Part shown: piece by piece, positions 1-9,272 of the stretch | Layout: each line of letters opens with the position of its first letter | How positions within the stretch are numbered: position 1 is the stretch's first letter | Assembly: GCF_004138325.1 (NCBI RefSeq) | Contig: NZ_SBLB01000001.1 | Coordinates: 868,001-932,000, forward strand | Source: Spirosoma sordidisoli | Lineage (GTDB): Bacteria > Bacteroidota > Bacteroidia > Cytophagales > Spirosomataceae | DNA length: 64,000 nt | Direction: 5' to 3' | Notes under the pieces: generated by a model | Databases searched by the model: none | What the model saw: only the letters and a program-made list of their open reading frames with translations | Told to the model about the DNA's origin: nothing | Made by a program: the position numbers and the translations under genes

Positions 1-1372
1 CTCTTTCTTTCCGTCGCGTTCCACTCTCGCCGGGATTGCCCGCACCGGGTGCATCGTCGCGGGGGCCGTTCAGGCGCACTTTATCCTGCAAATAGAGCGT
101 CTGGTTCAGCGTATCGGCATCGTAGTAGAACACGCGCTGTCCGCCCGCTACGCCCGTTACCTCGAACGTTCGGTTCAGGTCGCGCATGGGGGCTCCTCCC
201 CCATTGCTAAGGTCCAGCCGCGCGGGTCGGTTGACTTTAAAGGTCAGGGTGCTCCAGTTTTCGAAAGTGGCCTCCTGCCAGCGCGTGGAGTCGGTCAGGC
301 TGTAGGGTATGGGCTGGCCGTTCAGCCGGAAATCCGTTACGGCGTAGTTGCCCCGCAAGGCCCGGATACCGCGCTGGGCAGGTTGCTTATACGGATCATA
401 GATGAAGTTGACAACCTGTAAATAGAAGAGCACTCCAATAAACAGGAACAGGGTAATCGCTTTGAGGCCGTAGCGGGTCCAGCGCTGCCAGACTTTGGAG
501 AGATCAGGGTAATGGTAAACGGGCACCGTAAAGCGTTCGCGTACGAACAGGTTCCAGGCAAACGGCACATCGTACCACAGCAGAAAAGCCGACAGCAGCA
601 CGAAATACGAACTGTATACATGCACGCCCCCGTCGTAGGCCAGGTTGACATAGACGATGTCGGCCAGGGCACCGAACAGCAGGGCTGCGCCCAGAAACGT
701 TGTTTTTCGGAAAAACAGCAGCGCCCCGGCCACCACTTCGACCACGCCCGTAAAGACTTCGTACCAGGGAACGATACCGATGGACAACCAGTAGAGCTTC
801 TGCCCGGTCAGATCGCCGAAGTTGGTGTTCATCAGTCCCAGCGACGGATAGGGCAACTGCGTCGGCAGCAGTTTGGTGAAGCCAAATCCGATGATGCCGA
901 TCCCCGCCCGGTATCGCACCACCACGCGCAGCCAGTAATAGAGTAAGTTGTAATCAGCCGGATCGGCTTTCCGGAGTCGAACCAGGGCGGTCCAGACCAG
1001 CCCCCCGGCGCAGGCTACCAGCAGGGTGATGATCCAGGGAGCGTAACCGAGCAGCGAACTGCCAAACAGCGTATTCCCGAAAAATGTCAGCCCCGATCCG
1101 AACCGCGCAATGTCATACACATCCCGGTAGTGCAGATTTGTCCAGTCGAGGGCCAGCACATCGCGGTACCAGCCCAGGTTGTTGGGCAGCGACATGGCCA
1201 GGAAGAAAATAAACGCGATCCGAAACGCGATCTTCTGGGTCTGTGTCCAGTTTCTCGACCGGAACGACTTTGGATGGGGCCGCTCTGGATGGGGCCGCTG
1301 CGGCCGAAGCGACTCCGTCCGGGGCGACGAGTCTACCCGGTTCAGCCCGCCCGAGGGTTGGTTGCTAATCAT
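1..1372 (-). CDS. DoxX-like integral membrane protein, partial (runs off left edge)
   Basis: An uninterrupted minus-strand frame runs from the ATG at 1372 to the window edge (about 457 codons, no stop). The protein has a charged cytosolic N-terminus containing a short Pro/His/Arg repeat, then several hydrophobic segments, then a soluble tail rich in D, N and R. It is clearly a paralogue of the next gene upstream (1419-2846): both carry an RYR-GFG-K-LP segment followed by an NTxxGxLT segment, then V-PxYxxFxGxVExxAGxLL, and a Y-GG-xVYS membrane segment. This arrangement resembles DoxX-like or vitamin-K-carboxylase-like (HTTM) membrane proteins, but no catalytic residues can be assigned. It is 46 bp downstream of its paralogue and is the last visible gene of the SusC/SusD operon. 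Function unknown. Confidence 0.8.
   Translation of the reverse strand, partial: MISNQPSGGLNRVDSSPRTESLRPQRPHPERPHPKSFRSRNWTQTQKIAFRIAFIFFLAMSLPNNLGWYRDVLALDWTNLHYRDVYDIARFGSGLTFFGNTLFGSSLLGYAPWIITLLVACAGGLVWTALVRLRKADPADYNLLYYWLRVVVRYRAGIGIIGFGFTKLLPTQLPYPSLGLMNTNFGDLTGQKLYWLSIGIVPWYEVFTGVVEVVAGALLFFRKTTFLGAALLFGALADIVYVNLAYDGGVHVYSSYFVLLSAFLLWYDVPFAWNLFVRERFTVPVYHYPDLSKVWQRWTRYGLKAITLFLFIGVLFYLQVVNFIYDPYKQPAQRGIRALRGNYAVTDFRLNGQPIPYSLTDSTRWQEATFENWSTLTFKVNRPARLDLSNGGGAPMRDLNRTFEVTGVAGGQRVFYYDADTLNQTLYLQDKVRLNGPRDDAPGAGNPGESGTRRKER
1271..1300. repeat. Two tandem 15-bp units in coding sequence
   Basis: The unit TGGATGGGGCCGCTS occurs twice back to back, encoding a duplicated R-P-H-P-E/K segment near the N-terminus of the partial membrane protein. 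The two copies differ only in the last base. It is probably a simple slippage duplication in a cytosolic linker. Confidence 0.7.
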
Positions 1373-1418
1373 AAGCGAATGTTGTTAGTAGTCATCAGGG
1401 CGAAGGGTACTCTCGGTT

Positions 1419-2846
1419 TTATAAGGTTAATCCTTTCCGCCGACCCACTCTGGCGGCTTCGTACAGCAGGTATTTCTTGTCGACACGTTCCAGCACGGCA
1501 TAGACCGAGTCGCGCCGGGCGTTGATACCCGCCAGCACCAGCGTGCTGGAGTCCGGGCGTTCGTAGCGAAGCTGAAAGGTGTCGTCGGGGCGCTGCGGAT
1601 TCCGGAGCTGTACGATCGGCACCGTCTGCCCCGGTGGGCTGGCTACGGGTTCGTAGCGGTAATAATGCCGGCCGATCTGCCCCGACCACTCGAAATGGCG
1701 CGCTGAATCGGGCCCGGCGATGTCTTCTGCGTTATGGCGGGTTAGCGGGGCCGCCCCCGGCCGACGGATGCTGATGGTGTTCCATTTCTCGACCACGACG
1801 TTATGCCAGCGTACCGAATCGGTCGGAGAAGGCGGCAGGCGCTGCCCGTTCAGGCTAAACTCGCGCACCGTATACAGCCCGGCCGCATCGGACAAACGGG
1901 CCCTTTCGGTCAGGCTCGGATACTGATGCCCACCCTGTCGCAGCGCTCCGTAGGCCGACAGCCCATACGCGCCAACCACCAGCACGACCAGTGCCTTGCC
2001 GGCCAGCCGGACCGACTGCTGCCAGCCCGGGTCGAACCGGAGCCGGTACCGGGCGGGTGCCGTGGGTTTGCCCAGCACCAGCAGGGTATAGAACCGCCAC
2101 CCATCGTACGCGAGCAGATACAGCGCCAGTGTGATCAGAAACAGGCTGTACACGTATTCGCCCCCCCCGTAAGCGATATTCGACATGAAGACGTTACCCG
2201 TGAAAAAGATCGTGATGAACGCACCGATGGTAGCGGACCGGCGCGTGAGCAGCAGCAGCCCGGCAACGGTCTCGACCAGACCCAGAAAGGCCTGATACGA
2301 GGGCACTACGCCCAGCGTGAGCGCGAATAATTTCCACTCGGTCAGTTCGCCGTAGGGCGTGTTCAGATGGCTCAACGAAGGCTCCGGCGCCTGCAGGGGA
2401 AAGAGCTTGATAAGCCCAAATGCCAGCAGACCAGCCGCCAGCCGGTAGCGAATCAGAATCCGCAGCCAGGCGTTCAGCCGATCGTAATCAGGCAGTGCCC
2501 GACCCGAAACGATCCGTTGCCGCTCCCAAATCGACCAGCCCACCGCGCCCAGGCCAGCCAGTGCGGCTGCGATCCCCCAGTTCAGAAGCGAATCGGTATC
2601 TCCTACGAAGCGGGGTGTATACCTGGCCAGCTGAAACAGCGGCTGGTACAAACTGGACTGCCAGTCGGCGGTAACCAGCGTGCGCCAGAAAGACGGGCCT
2701 AGCGGTACGATCTGAATCAGAAAATAGAGCGACAGGAACCGGAACAGCCATTTTTCGTAGGGTCGCCATTCAGTTGTCGCGGGCAATCCAAACCGCCGGT
2801 CTTCCCAGGCCGGATGGGGTTCGTCCTGAAAGGGTGTCATAGGCAT
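1419..2846 (-). CDS. DoxX-like integral membrane protein (paralogue of left neighbour)
   Basis: 475 residues with several hydrophobic helices in the first 270 residues. These include an RYRLAAGLLAFGLIKLFPL segment and a VPSYQAFLGLVETVAGLLLL segment, typical of DoxX-like membrane proteins. A soluble region of about 170 residues follows. The start is 3 bp after the stop of the cyanophycinase-like gene, so the two are probably translationally linked; an in-frame ATG two codons later is also possible. The second copy of the pair lies just downstream. The tandem duplication inside a SusC/SusD operon suggests a membrane step acting on the imported compound or its products, but that is inference. 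No enzyme active site is recognised. Confidence 0.75.
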   Translation of the reverse strand: MPMTPFQDEPHPAWEDRRFGLPATTEWRPYEKWLFRFLSLYFLIQIVPLGPSFWRTLVTADWQSSLYQPLFQLARYTPRFVGDTDSLLNWGIAAALAGLGAVGWSIWERQRIVSGRALPDYDRLNAWLRILIRYRLAAGLLAFGLIKLFPLQAPEPSLSHLNTPYGELTEWKLFALTLGVVPSYQAFLGLVETVAGLLLLTRRSATIGAFITIFFTGNVFMSNIAYGGGEYVYSLFLITLALYLLAYDGWRFYTLLVLGKPTAPARYRLRFDPGWQQSVRLAGKALVVLVVGAYGLSAYGALRQGGHQYPSLTERARLSDAAGLYTVREFSLNGQRLPPSPTDSVRWHNVVVEKWNTISIRRPGAAPLTRHNAEDIAGPDSARHFEWSGQIGRHYYRYEPVASPPGQTVPIVQLRNPQRPDDTFQLRYERPDSSTLVLAGINARRDSVYAVLERVDKKYLLYEAARVGRRKGLTL

Positions 2847-2849
2847 GGG

Positions 2850-3746
2850 TTATTTAGCGGGTTCGTTGGGTCGGGGCGCGGGCTGGTTGATCACCTTCCG
2901 GGCCTGCAGATCGAACTGCTGCCCCTTACCGAGAAAGTAAAACGGCCCACCCGTACTGTTCTGTCCCGAGGGGTATTTCTGGCTGCTGTTGATCTGGTTG
3001 ATGTCGTAGATACCCACGAATGAGTTTCCCACAACCTCGAAGCTGTTCTTCCGCACCACAACGGCCGTACTTTCGTCGATGCCGATGCCGAGCAGATCAG
3101 GCCGGGCTTTGATGACGTCGATCAGGTCGAACTGACGATTCCGGCGCAGCACGTGCTGATCGATGGTCAGGTTACGCGCAAAGGCCAGCCCTTCGGTATG
3201 ATCGCCGACCATGATGCTGTTTCCTTTGGTATCGCCCCGTACCATGAACGACCCCAGAATCGTGGCCCCCGCCGATGTTCCGCCGATGACCCCGCCCCGG
3301 TTCAGCAGAGCGTTAAACTCGTTATGCGCCAGTGTATTCAGGTACGAATCGGCCAGCCGCCAGTGCCGCCCGCCTTCAAACCAGACCGCCGTTGCCGTTT
3401 TGAGGGGCGCTACGAACGACGCCTGGTTGGCCTGTTTCGGATCGCGGGTGTGTAGCAGGGTCACGTTGGCAACGCCCAGCTCGGTAAGCCGTTTCTGGGT
3501 GCGCTGCCCGCTGGCGTTGAGCGTCGAGTCGTCGCCCGCCGTCGGGATCACCACGATCCGGGCGTTGGCCGCGCCCCCCGCCAGGTCGATAAAGCGGCTC
3601 CAGATATCGGGTGGAATGGCTCCCCCTCCCACAATAACCAGCGCCCCTTTGTCGGGACCGGTGGTTTGGGCAGCCGCCGTCTGGGTCAGGCTCCAGCTGG
3701 TCATAACGGCCAGCAACAGGGCCGTAAGTACTTGTTTCGTGTTCAT
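2850..3746 (-). CDS. Secreted cyanophycinase-like peptidase (S51 family)
   Basis: 298 residues with a signal peptide (hydrophobic stretch 5-20, cleavage near AAAQ at 24-27). The core is a peptidase S51 / cyanophycinase fold: GGGAIP at 40-45, an FEGG segment at 123-126, the nucleophile elbow GGTSAGA with Ser158, and DESTAVVV near 224-231. Cyanophycinases cut the beta-aspartyl-arginine polymer cyanophycin; S51 relatives cut other Asp-containing peptides. The usual FxGGDQ segment reads FEGGRH here, so cyanophycin as substrate should not be assumed. The gene sits between SusD and the DoxX-like pair, which suggests that the operon imports a peptide-like or isopeptide polymer fragment released outside or in the periplasm. 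Confidence 0.85.
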   Translation of the reverse strand: MNTKQVLTALLLAVMTSWSLTQTAAAQTTGPDKGALVIVGGGAIPPDIWSRFIDLAGGAANARIVVIPTAGDDSTLNASGQRTQKRLTELGVANVTLLHTRDPKQANQASFVAPLKTATAVWFEGGRHWRLADSYLNTLAHNEFNALLNRGGVIGGTSAGATILGSFMVRGDTKGNSIMVGDHTEGLAFARNLTIDQHVLRRNRQFDLIDVIKARPDLLGIGIDESTAVVVRKNSFEVVGNSFVGIYDINQINSSQKYPSGQNSTGGPFYFLGKGQQFDLQARKVINQPAPRPNEPAK

Positions 3747-3772
3747 GACGGATACGTTTGGGTGATGGGTGG

Positions 3773-5125
3773 TTAATAGCCCTGGTTTTGTGTCAGCGAC
3801 TTATCGGCCAGTATTTCGCTGGTCGGGATGGGCAGTACGTATTTGTTGGGATCGGTGATACCCAGCACCGGCGCCACCCGACCCGTACGGATCAGGTCGA
3901 ACCAGCGGTCGGTCTCGAAGGCAAACTCCAGTCGGCGTTCGTTTTCGATAGCCAGCAGTATAGCTTCGGTGGTAGGCGTCGTGGCTGTGGTCAGCGCAGC
4001 CAGATCGGCGCGGCTCCGCACAGCGTTCAGATCGGCCAGAGCGTCAGCGGGTTTGTTCAGCCGGGCGCGCGCTTCGGCCCGGATCAGGTACAGCTCGGCA
4101 ATACGGATCAGGTAGGCCGGGTCGGTGCCGGTGGGCGTCCGGTAATAGAGCCGCCCGTACCAGAGGTTGCCCGGCGGGGCCGTCTGCGCAATCACCGCCG
4201 ACCGATTACCGCCGATGGCCGGGTTATTCAGCAGCGATACCAGTTGGGCATTAGGTGCCCATTCACGCCGGCCGCTGAGCGCGGGTGGCAGCCACCAGTT
4301 GAAGTGACCGTTTTTGAACGAGTTCGAATACGCCAGTTCAAATACCGACTCGGTGGTATTAACGGCATTGTTGGCGAAGAACGCACTGTAGGGCTTCACC
4401 AGCCGGTAGTTGGTTGCATCGTCGATCAGCCGGGTCGCGTAGGATTCGGCCTCGGCCCACTCCTGCCGGTAGAGGTGGTAACGCGCCCGCAGGGCCCATA
4501 CCGTTTTGCGGGTTACGCGGTTGCGGTTGGTTGTAGCCGCCAGCAGGGGCTCAGCGGCCGTCAGGTCTTTCAGCACCTGGGCGTAGGTATCGGCGGCACT
4601 GCTGCGCTGAATACCGGTATTGTCGCTGGGCGTACGGGTCGGCTTCAGGATGAGCTGCACCCCACCCCAGCCCCGCGCCAGGTCGAAGTACGACAAGGCC
4701 CGAATGGCCAGGGCCTCCCCCCGGATCTGATTCTTGCGGGCTTCGGTCAGTTGCGGATCTGTCAGCGCCGGTACCGTTTCGAGCAGGTAGTTGGCCGCCA
4801 GGATGGTCCGGTAGATAGCGCCCCAGGCCGAGCCTACGTAGCCGTTGTCGGCTGTCAGTTTGCGGGCCGTAATCTCCTGCGGAGCCCCCTGCGAACCAGT
4901 CCACTGGATATCGCCCCCGGAGAGGTAAGACAGAGCCGAAAAGTTGGACCCGTAATAGCCATCGTTGCCCAGCCGGTTGTAGAGGCCGTTCAGGGCTACT
5001 TCTGCCGTGGCTGCATTGGTAATGGCGCGTTGTTCATCGACCTGGAGTTCAGGCTGTACCTCCAGAAATTGGCTGCATCCCGAGAGCAGGACCAGCAGGG
5101 GTAGTATCAGTTTCAGCTTATTCAT
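3773..5125 (-). CDS. SusD/RagB-family nutrient-binding outer membrane lipoprotein
   Basis: 450 residues. A lipoprotein signal with lipobox LSGC (Cys17) is followed by a SusD/RagB body: an N-terminal region with AEVALNGLYNRLG, TPR-like helices, and a C-terminal PADALADLNAVRSRA...ENERRLEFAFETDRWFDLIRTG segment that is highly typical of the family. SusD proteins sit on the cell surface and form a lid over the SusC porin, capturing the substrate. It lies 18 bp after the SusC gene and 26 bp before the cyanophycinase-like gene, so it is part of one operon. The substrate cannot be read from the sequence. Confidence 0.95.
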   Translation of the reverse strand: MNKLKLILPLLVLLSGCSQFLEVQPELQVDEQRAITNAATAEVALNGLYNRLGNDGYYGSNFSALSYLSGGDIQWTGSQGAPQEITARKLTADNGYVGSAWGAIYRTILAANYLLETVPALTDPQLTEARKNQIRGEALAIRALSYFDLARGWGGVQLILKPTRTPSDNTGIQRSSAADTYAQVLKDLTAAEPLLAATTNRNRVTRKTVWALRARYHLYRQEWAEAESYATRLIDDATNYRLVKPYSAFFANNAVNTTESVFELAYSNSFKNGHFNWWLPPALSGRREWAPNAQLVSLLNNPAIGGNRSAVIAQTAPPGNLWYGRLYYRTPTGTDPAYLIRIAELYLIRAEARARLNKPADALADLNAVRSRADLAALTTATTPTTEAILLAIENERRLEFAFETDRWFDLIRTGRVAPVLGITDPNKYVLPIPTSEILADKSLTQNQGY

Positions 5126-5143
5126 ACTATCAGATGTCGTTGC

Positions 5144-8100
5144 TTATAAGGTTAGGTTCAGCCCAAACTGAGCGGTTCTCGGGATGGGGGGCGTACCCAG
5201 GTCCTGCGCCTGGGTACTCTGGTTGGCCGTTACGTTTACCTCCGGATCGGGACCCTGATAGTTGCTCAGCAGCCACAGGTTCGATCCGTTATAGTACACC
5301 CGCGCCGAGCTGATACCCACCCGACGCAACAGCGATTTGGGCAGCGTATAGCCAACCACCAGACTGCTGAGCCGCACAAACGACCCGTCTTCGAGGAAGC
5401 GGCTGCTGGGGTTCAGGTTGTAGTTATTGCCCAGGGTGGTGATACGTGGCACATCAGTGATGTCGCCGGGTTTCTGCCAGCGGTTGAGCTGGTTTTTGTT
5501 GATGGCCCGACGGTCGTCGCGGGTGCCCCCCGACTCGTGGAAGAACCGGTTGTTGTTGTTGACCAGATTACCCGAGGTGAAGTTGAGAAACACCGACAGG
5601 TCAAAGCCCCGGTAGGTGACGGTGTTGTTCAGCCCCCCCACGAACCGCGGCAGGGCCGTTCCGACGTACTGCCGGTCGGCCGCCGTGATAGCCCCGTCTT
5701 TATTAAAATCGTCGTAGATCGCATCACCGGTTTCGGGATTCACACCCAGCTGCCTGTATACGAAGTAGGCATGGTAGGGGTAGCCCTGCACCAGCCGCTG
5801 TACGTTGTAGCTGGCGTCGACCGGAATCGATAGTTTCTCGATGCGGTTGCGGTTAGAGGAAATGTTGAAGCTCGTATTCCAGGTCAGATTTTTGGTCTGT
5901 ATGTTGATGGTATTCAGCCCAAACTCCAGCCCGCGGTTGCTGATCTCGCCGTCGTTACGGAAGATGCTCGAAAAGCCGGTACTCTGGGCCAGCGGCACCT
6001 GAATCAACAGATCATAGGTGTACTTCTCGTAGGCGTTGATCTCCAGACCGATGCGGTTGTTGTACAGCCCGATGTTCAGCCCGGCGTTGATCTGGCGAGT
6101 CGTTTCCCATTTCAGATCTGGATTGGCCAGCTGCGTCGGGAACGAGCCGGGGTTGTCCTGGTAGTTGAACCCACCGCCCCACAGGCCCCGCGACGCAAAA
6201 TCGTTGATGCCGTTCTGGTTACCGGTCCAGCCTATGCTGGCGCGCAGTTTGAGGTCGCTGATAGCGCCTACATCCTGCAGGAAACGCTCCTGCTTGATCT
6301 GCCAGGCCACCCCCGCCGATGGAAAATACCCCCAGCGATTATTGGCCCCGAACCGGCTCGATGCGTCGGCCCGCAGGCTGGCTTCGATGAAATACTTGCG
6401 CGCAAAGTTGTAGTCGACCCGCCCGAAGAACGACGTCAGCCGGTTCTGGCTCCGGTTCGACGACGAGGTAGTCACCGAGGCCGAGGCAATCTGTTTGAAG
6501 TCGTCGGAGGGGAAGTTGGTACCCTGCGCCAGCGTCTGCTTGGTCACGTTCCCCTGCACGCTGTTTCCGAGCAGGGCGCCAAACGAGTGCTGACTGCCGA
6601 ACGTTTTGCGGTATTGCAGGGTCTGTTCGTTAATCCAGACGGTGTTCTGGCTGATGCTCGATGTGGCCAGCCCTTTGTTGGCAATGCCCCGGTTGGTCAG
6701 GGTGTTCCAGTATTCGTATTCGTCATAGAGGTTATAATCGAGGCTCCAGCTGCTACGAAGTTTCAGGCCGGGCAGGATGTCGTACTCCCCGTAGAGGTTA
6801 CCGATGTAGCGCGTACTGACCGATTGCATATCGGTGTTGTTGATCAGCACATCGAGGTTGTCGAAGCCCGCCCATTTGGCGTAGGTGCCGTCGGTATTGA
6901 ACTTAGGCAGGTAGGTGGGCGTATGCAGAGCCGCCTGCAGGATACCGCCCTGGGGCCCGTCGCCGACGCGGGCGTTGGTCCGGTTCGACTGCGAGAAGAT
7001 GTTGCTGGTTCCGATCCGGATCCGGTCGGTCAGCTCATGGTCGAGGTTGAGTTTGAAGCTGGCCCGCGCAAAGTCGTTGGTGCGCAGGGTAGCCTGCTGG
7101 CTGGTATACCCGCCACCCAGGTAAAAGCGGGTTTGCTGATTGCCGCCCGACACGTTGAGGTCGTAGTTCTGAAGGGCGCCTGTCCGGAAAATATCGCCCA
7201 GCCGGTCGTAGGTCTGCTGTTCTTCGGGCAGGCCCCGCCCGCCTTCGGCAACGGGCCGGAAAGGGCGGGTGGCAACCGGCTTACCGTCGTTTACCCAGGC
7301 TTCGTTGATGATGGTAGCGTGCTCGGGTCCGGTCACCAGATCCCAGAGTTTGGGCGCCCAGGCCTGCCCCACCGAGGTGTTCAGCGACACTTTGGTTTTC
7401 GCGTTGTATGAACCCCGCTTGGTTGTGATCACCACCACCCCGTTGGCGGCCCGCGCGCCGTAAATAGCCGTGGCTTCGGCATCTTTCAAAATCGAAATAG
7501 ACTCGATATCGGCGGGGTTGATGTCAGCCAGCGGGTTGTTAGCCTGCCCCTGGGTCGTAATCTTCTGGAGGCTGTTGTTATTGATGAATACGCCGTCGAC
7601 CACATAGAGTGGGTCGTTGCTGGCGTTGATGGAGGTGCTGCCCCGAATCCGGAAATACAGCCCGTCGCCCGGTACGCCCGTGTTGGCCGACACCTGTACC
7701 CCCGCCACACGCCCCTGTAGCTGCTGCTCGAAACTGGCAACGGGGCGGGTTTTTATCTCGTCGGCGTTGATCTGGGTTACGGCACCGATCAGGTTTTTAC
7801 GTTCCTGAGTGCCGTAACCCACTACGACTACTTCGCCCAGTTGGGCAGGAGCCTCCTGTAGCGTAACGTCAAGCCGGGTGGAGCCGCCCACGTCAGGGAC
7901 GCGCACTTCTGTGGTTTTGTAGCCGATGGCCGAGATGACCAGCACCTGGCCGGCTCCCGCCTGGATGGAGTAGCGCCCCGTCCCATCGGTGCTGGCGCCT
8001 TTGTTCTGTCCCTTCAGCACGACGTTCGCACCGGGGAGCGGTTCCTGGTTGTCGGAACGCACGGTTCCGGAGATAGTAGCCGTTTGTGCCAGCAAACGAC

Positions 8101-8146
8101 TACCAAGTAGCAGATAGACTACTACCAGTCCAATAAATTTTTGCAT
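5144..8146 (-). CDS. SusC/RagA-family TonB-dependent outer membrane transporter
   Basis: 1000 residues. A signal peptide (about 1-20) is followed by a carboxypeptidase-regulatory-like domain (about 22-100: TISGTVRSDNQEPLPGANV). Next come the plug domain with the SusC signature GEVVVVGYGTQ and LYVVDGVFINN, the ATAIYGARAANGVVVITTKRG motif, and a long beta barrel ending in an aromatic-poor NLTL tail. It imports oligomers too large for porins, powered by TonB. It is the first gene of the minus-strand operon. About 290 bp separate it from the previous gene, and no FecR or sigma-factor gene is seen nearby. Pairing with SusD and a secreted peptidase points to a peptide-type cargo rather than a glycan (inference). 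Confidence 0.96.
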   Translation of the reverse strand: MQKFIGLVVVYLLLGSRLLAQTATISGTVRSDNQEPLPGANVVLKGQNKGASTDGTGRYSIQAGAGQVLVISAIGYKTTEVRVPDVGGSTRLDVTLQEAPAQLGEVVVVGYGTQERKNLIGAVTQINADEIKTRPVASFEQQLQGRVAGVQVSANTGVPGDGLYFRIRGSTSINASNDPLYVVDGVFINNNSLQKITTQGQANNPLADINPADIESISILKDAEATAIYGARAANGVVVITTKRGSYNAKTKVSLNTSVGQAWAPKLWDLVTGPEHATIINEAWVNDGKPVATRPFRPVAEGGRGLPEEQQTYDRLGDIFRTGALQNYDLNVSGGNQQTRFYLGGGYTSQQATLRTNDFARASFKLNLDHELTDRIRIGTSNIFSQSNRTNARVGDGPQGGILQAALHTPTYLPKFNTDGTYAKWAGFDNLDVLINNTDMQSVSTRYIGNLYGEYDILPGLKLRSSWSLDYNLYDEYEYWNTLTNRGIANKGLATSSISQNTVWINEQTLQYRKTFGSQHSFGALLGNSVQGNVTKQTLAQGTNFPSDDFKQIASASVTTSSSNRSQNRLTSFFGRVDYNFARKYFIEASLRADASSRFGANNRWGYFPSAGVAWQIKQERFLQDVGAISDLKLRASIGWTGNQNGINDFASRGLWGGGFNYQDNPGSFPTQLANPDLKWETTRQINAGLNIGLYNNRIGLEINAYEKYTYDLLIQVPLAQSTGFSSIFRNDGEISNRGLEFGLNTINIQTKNLTWNTSFNISSNRNRIEKLSIPVDASYNVQRLVQGYPYHAYFVYRQLGVNPETGDAIYDDFNKDGAITAADRQYVGTALPRFVGGLNNTVTYRGFDLSVFLNFTSGNLVNNNNRFFHESGGTRDDRRAINKNQLNRWQKPGDITDVPRITTLGNNYNLNPSSRFLEDGSFVRLSSLVVGYTLPKSLLRRVGISSARVYYNGSNLWLLSNYQGPDPEVNVTANQSTQAQDLGTPPIPRTAQFGLNLTL

Positions 8147-8440
8147 TATTGTAGTGGTTACGTGAAAATGAGGTCTGCCAGGACCTTGTTGTGTACCGAC
8201 CGGGACGGTTGCCGCCGTTCCGGTTTTTTTATACCCCCACCCTGGTTGCCGCCAGTTGGGTGCCTGCCTTCGCCATCAATCGACAGCGGGGCCTCCGCTT
8301 GCTACCCTTTTGGTATCGACTCGCCCAGGTCCGGTCTGGCGCGGGCGGGTGGACGCTGTTTATTCGTTTTTGTCATCGTGTGTGTATATGAGAGTTGGGA
8401 GACTGAGCCTGACTGAACGTAAGTAGCGGAGGTTGCCTTA

Positions 8441-9259
8441 TTAGTCCTGAAACCGTTTGGCAAAACGGTGGTAGAAGGGCGTCTTACTGGCTGCGTGCTT
8501 GGGCAGATAATCGCCGGTAATGATAGGGATGTACATGACCCGCCGACGGCTGGCAGCGCCCATATGGGGCGACTGCTCGACCCGGTGCCACAAGCTGCCG
8601 TTATGAATCGTCAGGTCACCGGCTTCAATGTCGAACCCAACTTCGCGCGGGTCGGGCCGGTGATCGACAAACTGTCGTTTCCGGAACAGCGTCAACAACG
8701 TATTCTGCCGGTGCGTACCGGGCAGCACGCGCAGGCCCCCGTTCTGCTGCGGGCAGTCGTCCAGGTGTAACCCTACGTTCAGCATCGGCCGGATACGGTG
8801 GCCCAGAAACAGATCGCGTGGGCTGTCGGTATGCCAGCCCATGCGCGAAAAATTGCTTTGGGGAGTTCTGACATAGTGATTTACGACCAGACCGTCTTTT
8901 TCTTCGGGGCTGATACGGCCTTCGTAAGGAGCCAGGAGCTGGGTTAACTCCTGTAACCGCGCGTCGGTCAAAAACTGTTGCAGTACTGGACTAAAGGCCG
9001 ACGTAAACGCAAAGCGCTGCACAATGCGCCGTCCGTTTTCATCGTGTCCGAACTTGATAGGTGTTCCATTGACTTTGTCTACTTTTTCGGCAAACCAAAG
9101 CGATTCGATGCGCTGGATCTCGTACAGAAATGTCTGGATAGTGGCTCGGTCTACGAAATGCTTCAGCTGGATAAAGCCGTTTTGATGAAAGAAATTGGTT
9201 TGTTCAGCCGTCAGTACGGGGGCGTTTTGAACAGGTATGTCGTTAGCAGGTGTTGGCAT
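8441..9259 (-). CDS. Phytanoyl-CoA dioxygenase (PhyH)-family Fe(II)/2-oxoglutarate oxygenase
   Basis: 272 residues, no signal peptide. The metal triad of the family is visible as H143-x-D145 in GWHTDSP and the distal His225 in NGSLWHR, with an Arg-rich strand (SRRRVMYIP) that would bind 2-oxoglutarate. The GGLRVLPGTH segment at 174-183 is typical. Family members hydroxylate carbon next to carbonyl or in small natural products; the substrate here is unknown. It is the last gene of a six-gene minus-strand operon, 13 bp after the DUF4395 gene. The operon begins with an AGMO-like oxygenase, so two different iron oxygenases share a transcript. Confidence 0.85.
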   Translation of the reverse strand: MPTPANDIPVQNAPVLTAEQTNFFHQNGFIQLKHFVDRATIQTFLYEIQRIESLWFAEKVDKVNGTPIKFGHDENGRRIVQRFAFTSAFSPVLQQFLTDARLQELTQLLAPYEGRISPEEKDGLVVNHYVRTPQSNFSRMGWHTDSPRDLFLGHRIRPMLNVGLHLDDCPQQNGGLRVLPGTHRQNTLLTLFRKRQFVDHRPDPREVGFDIEAGDLTIHNGSLWHRVEQSPHMGAASRRRVMYIPIITGDYLPKHAASKTPFYHRFAKRFQD

Positions 9260-9272
9260 TGGATACTCTCGG

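Noticed and set aside
3758..5104. 448-codon plus-strand open frame
   Set aside because: It lies exactly antisense to the SusD gene; the SusD frame has clear family motifs and the antisense frame has none.
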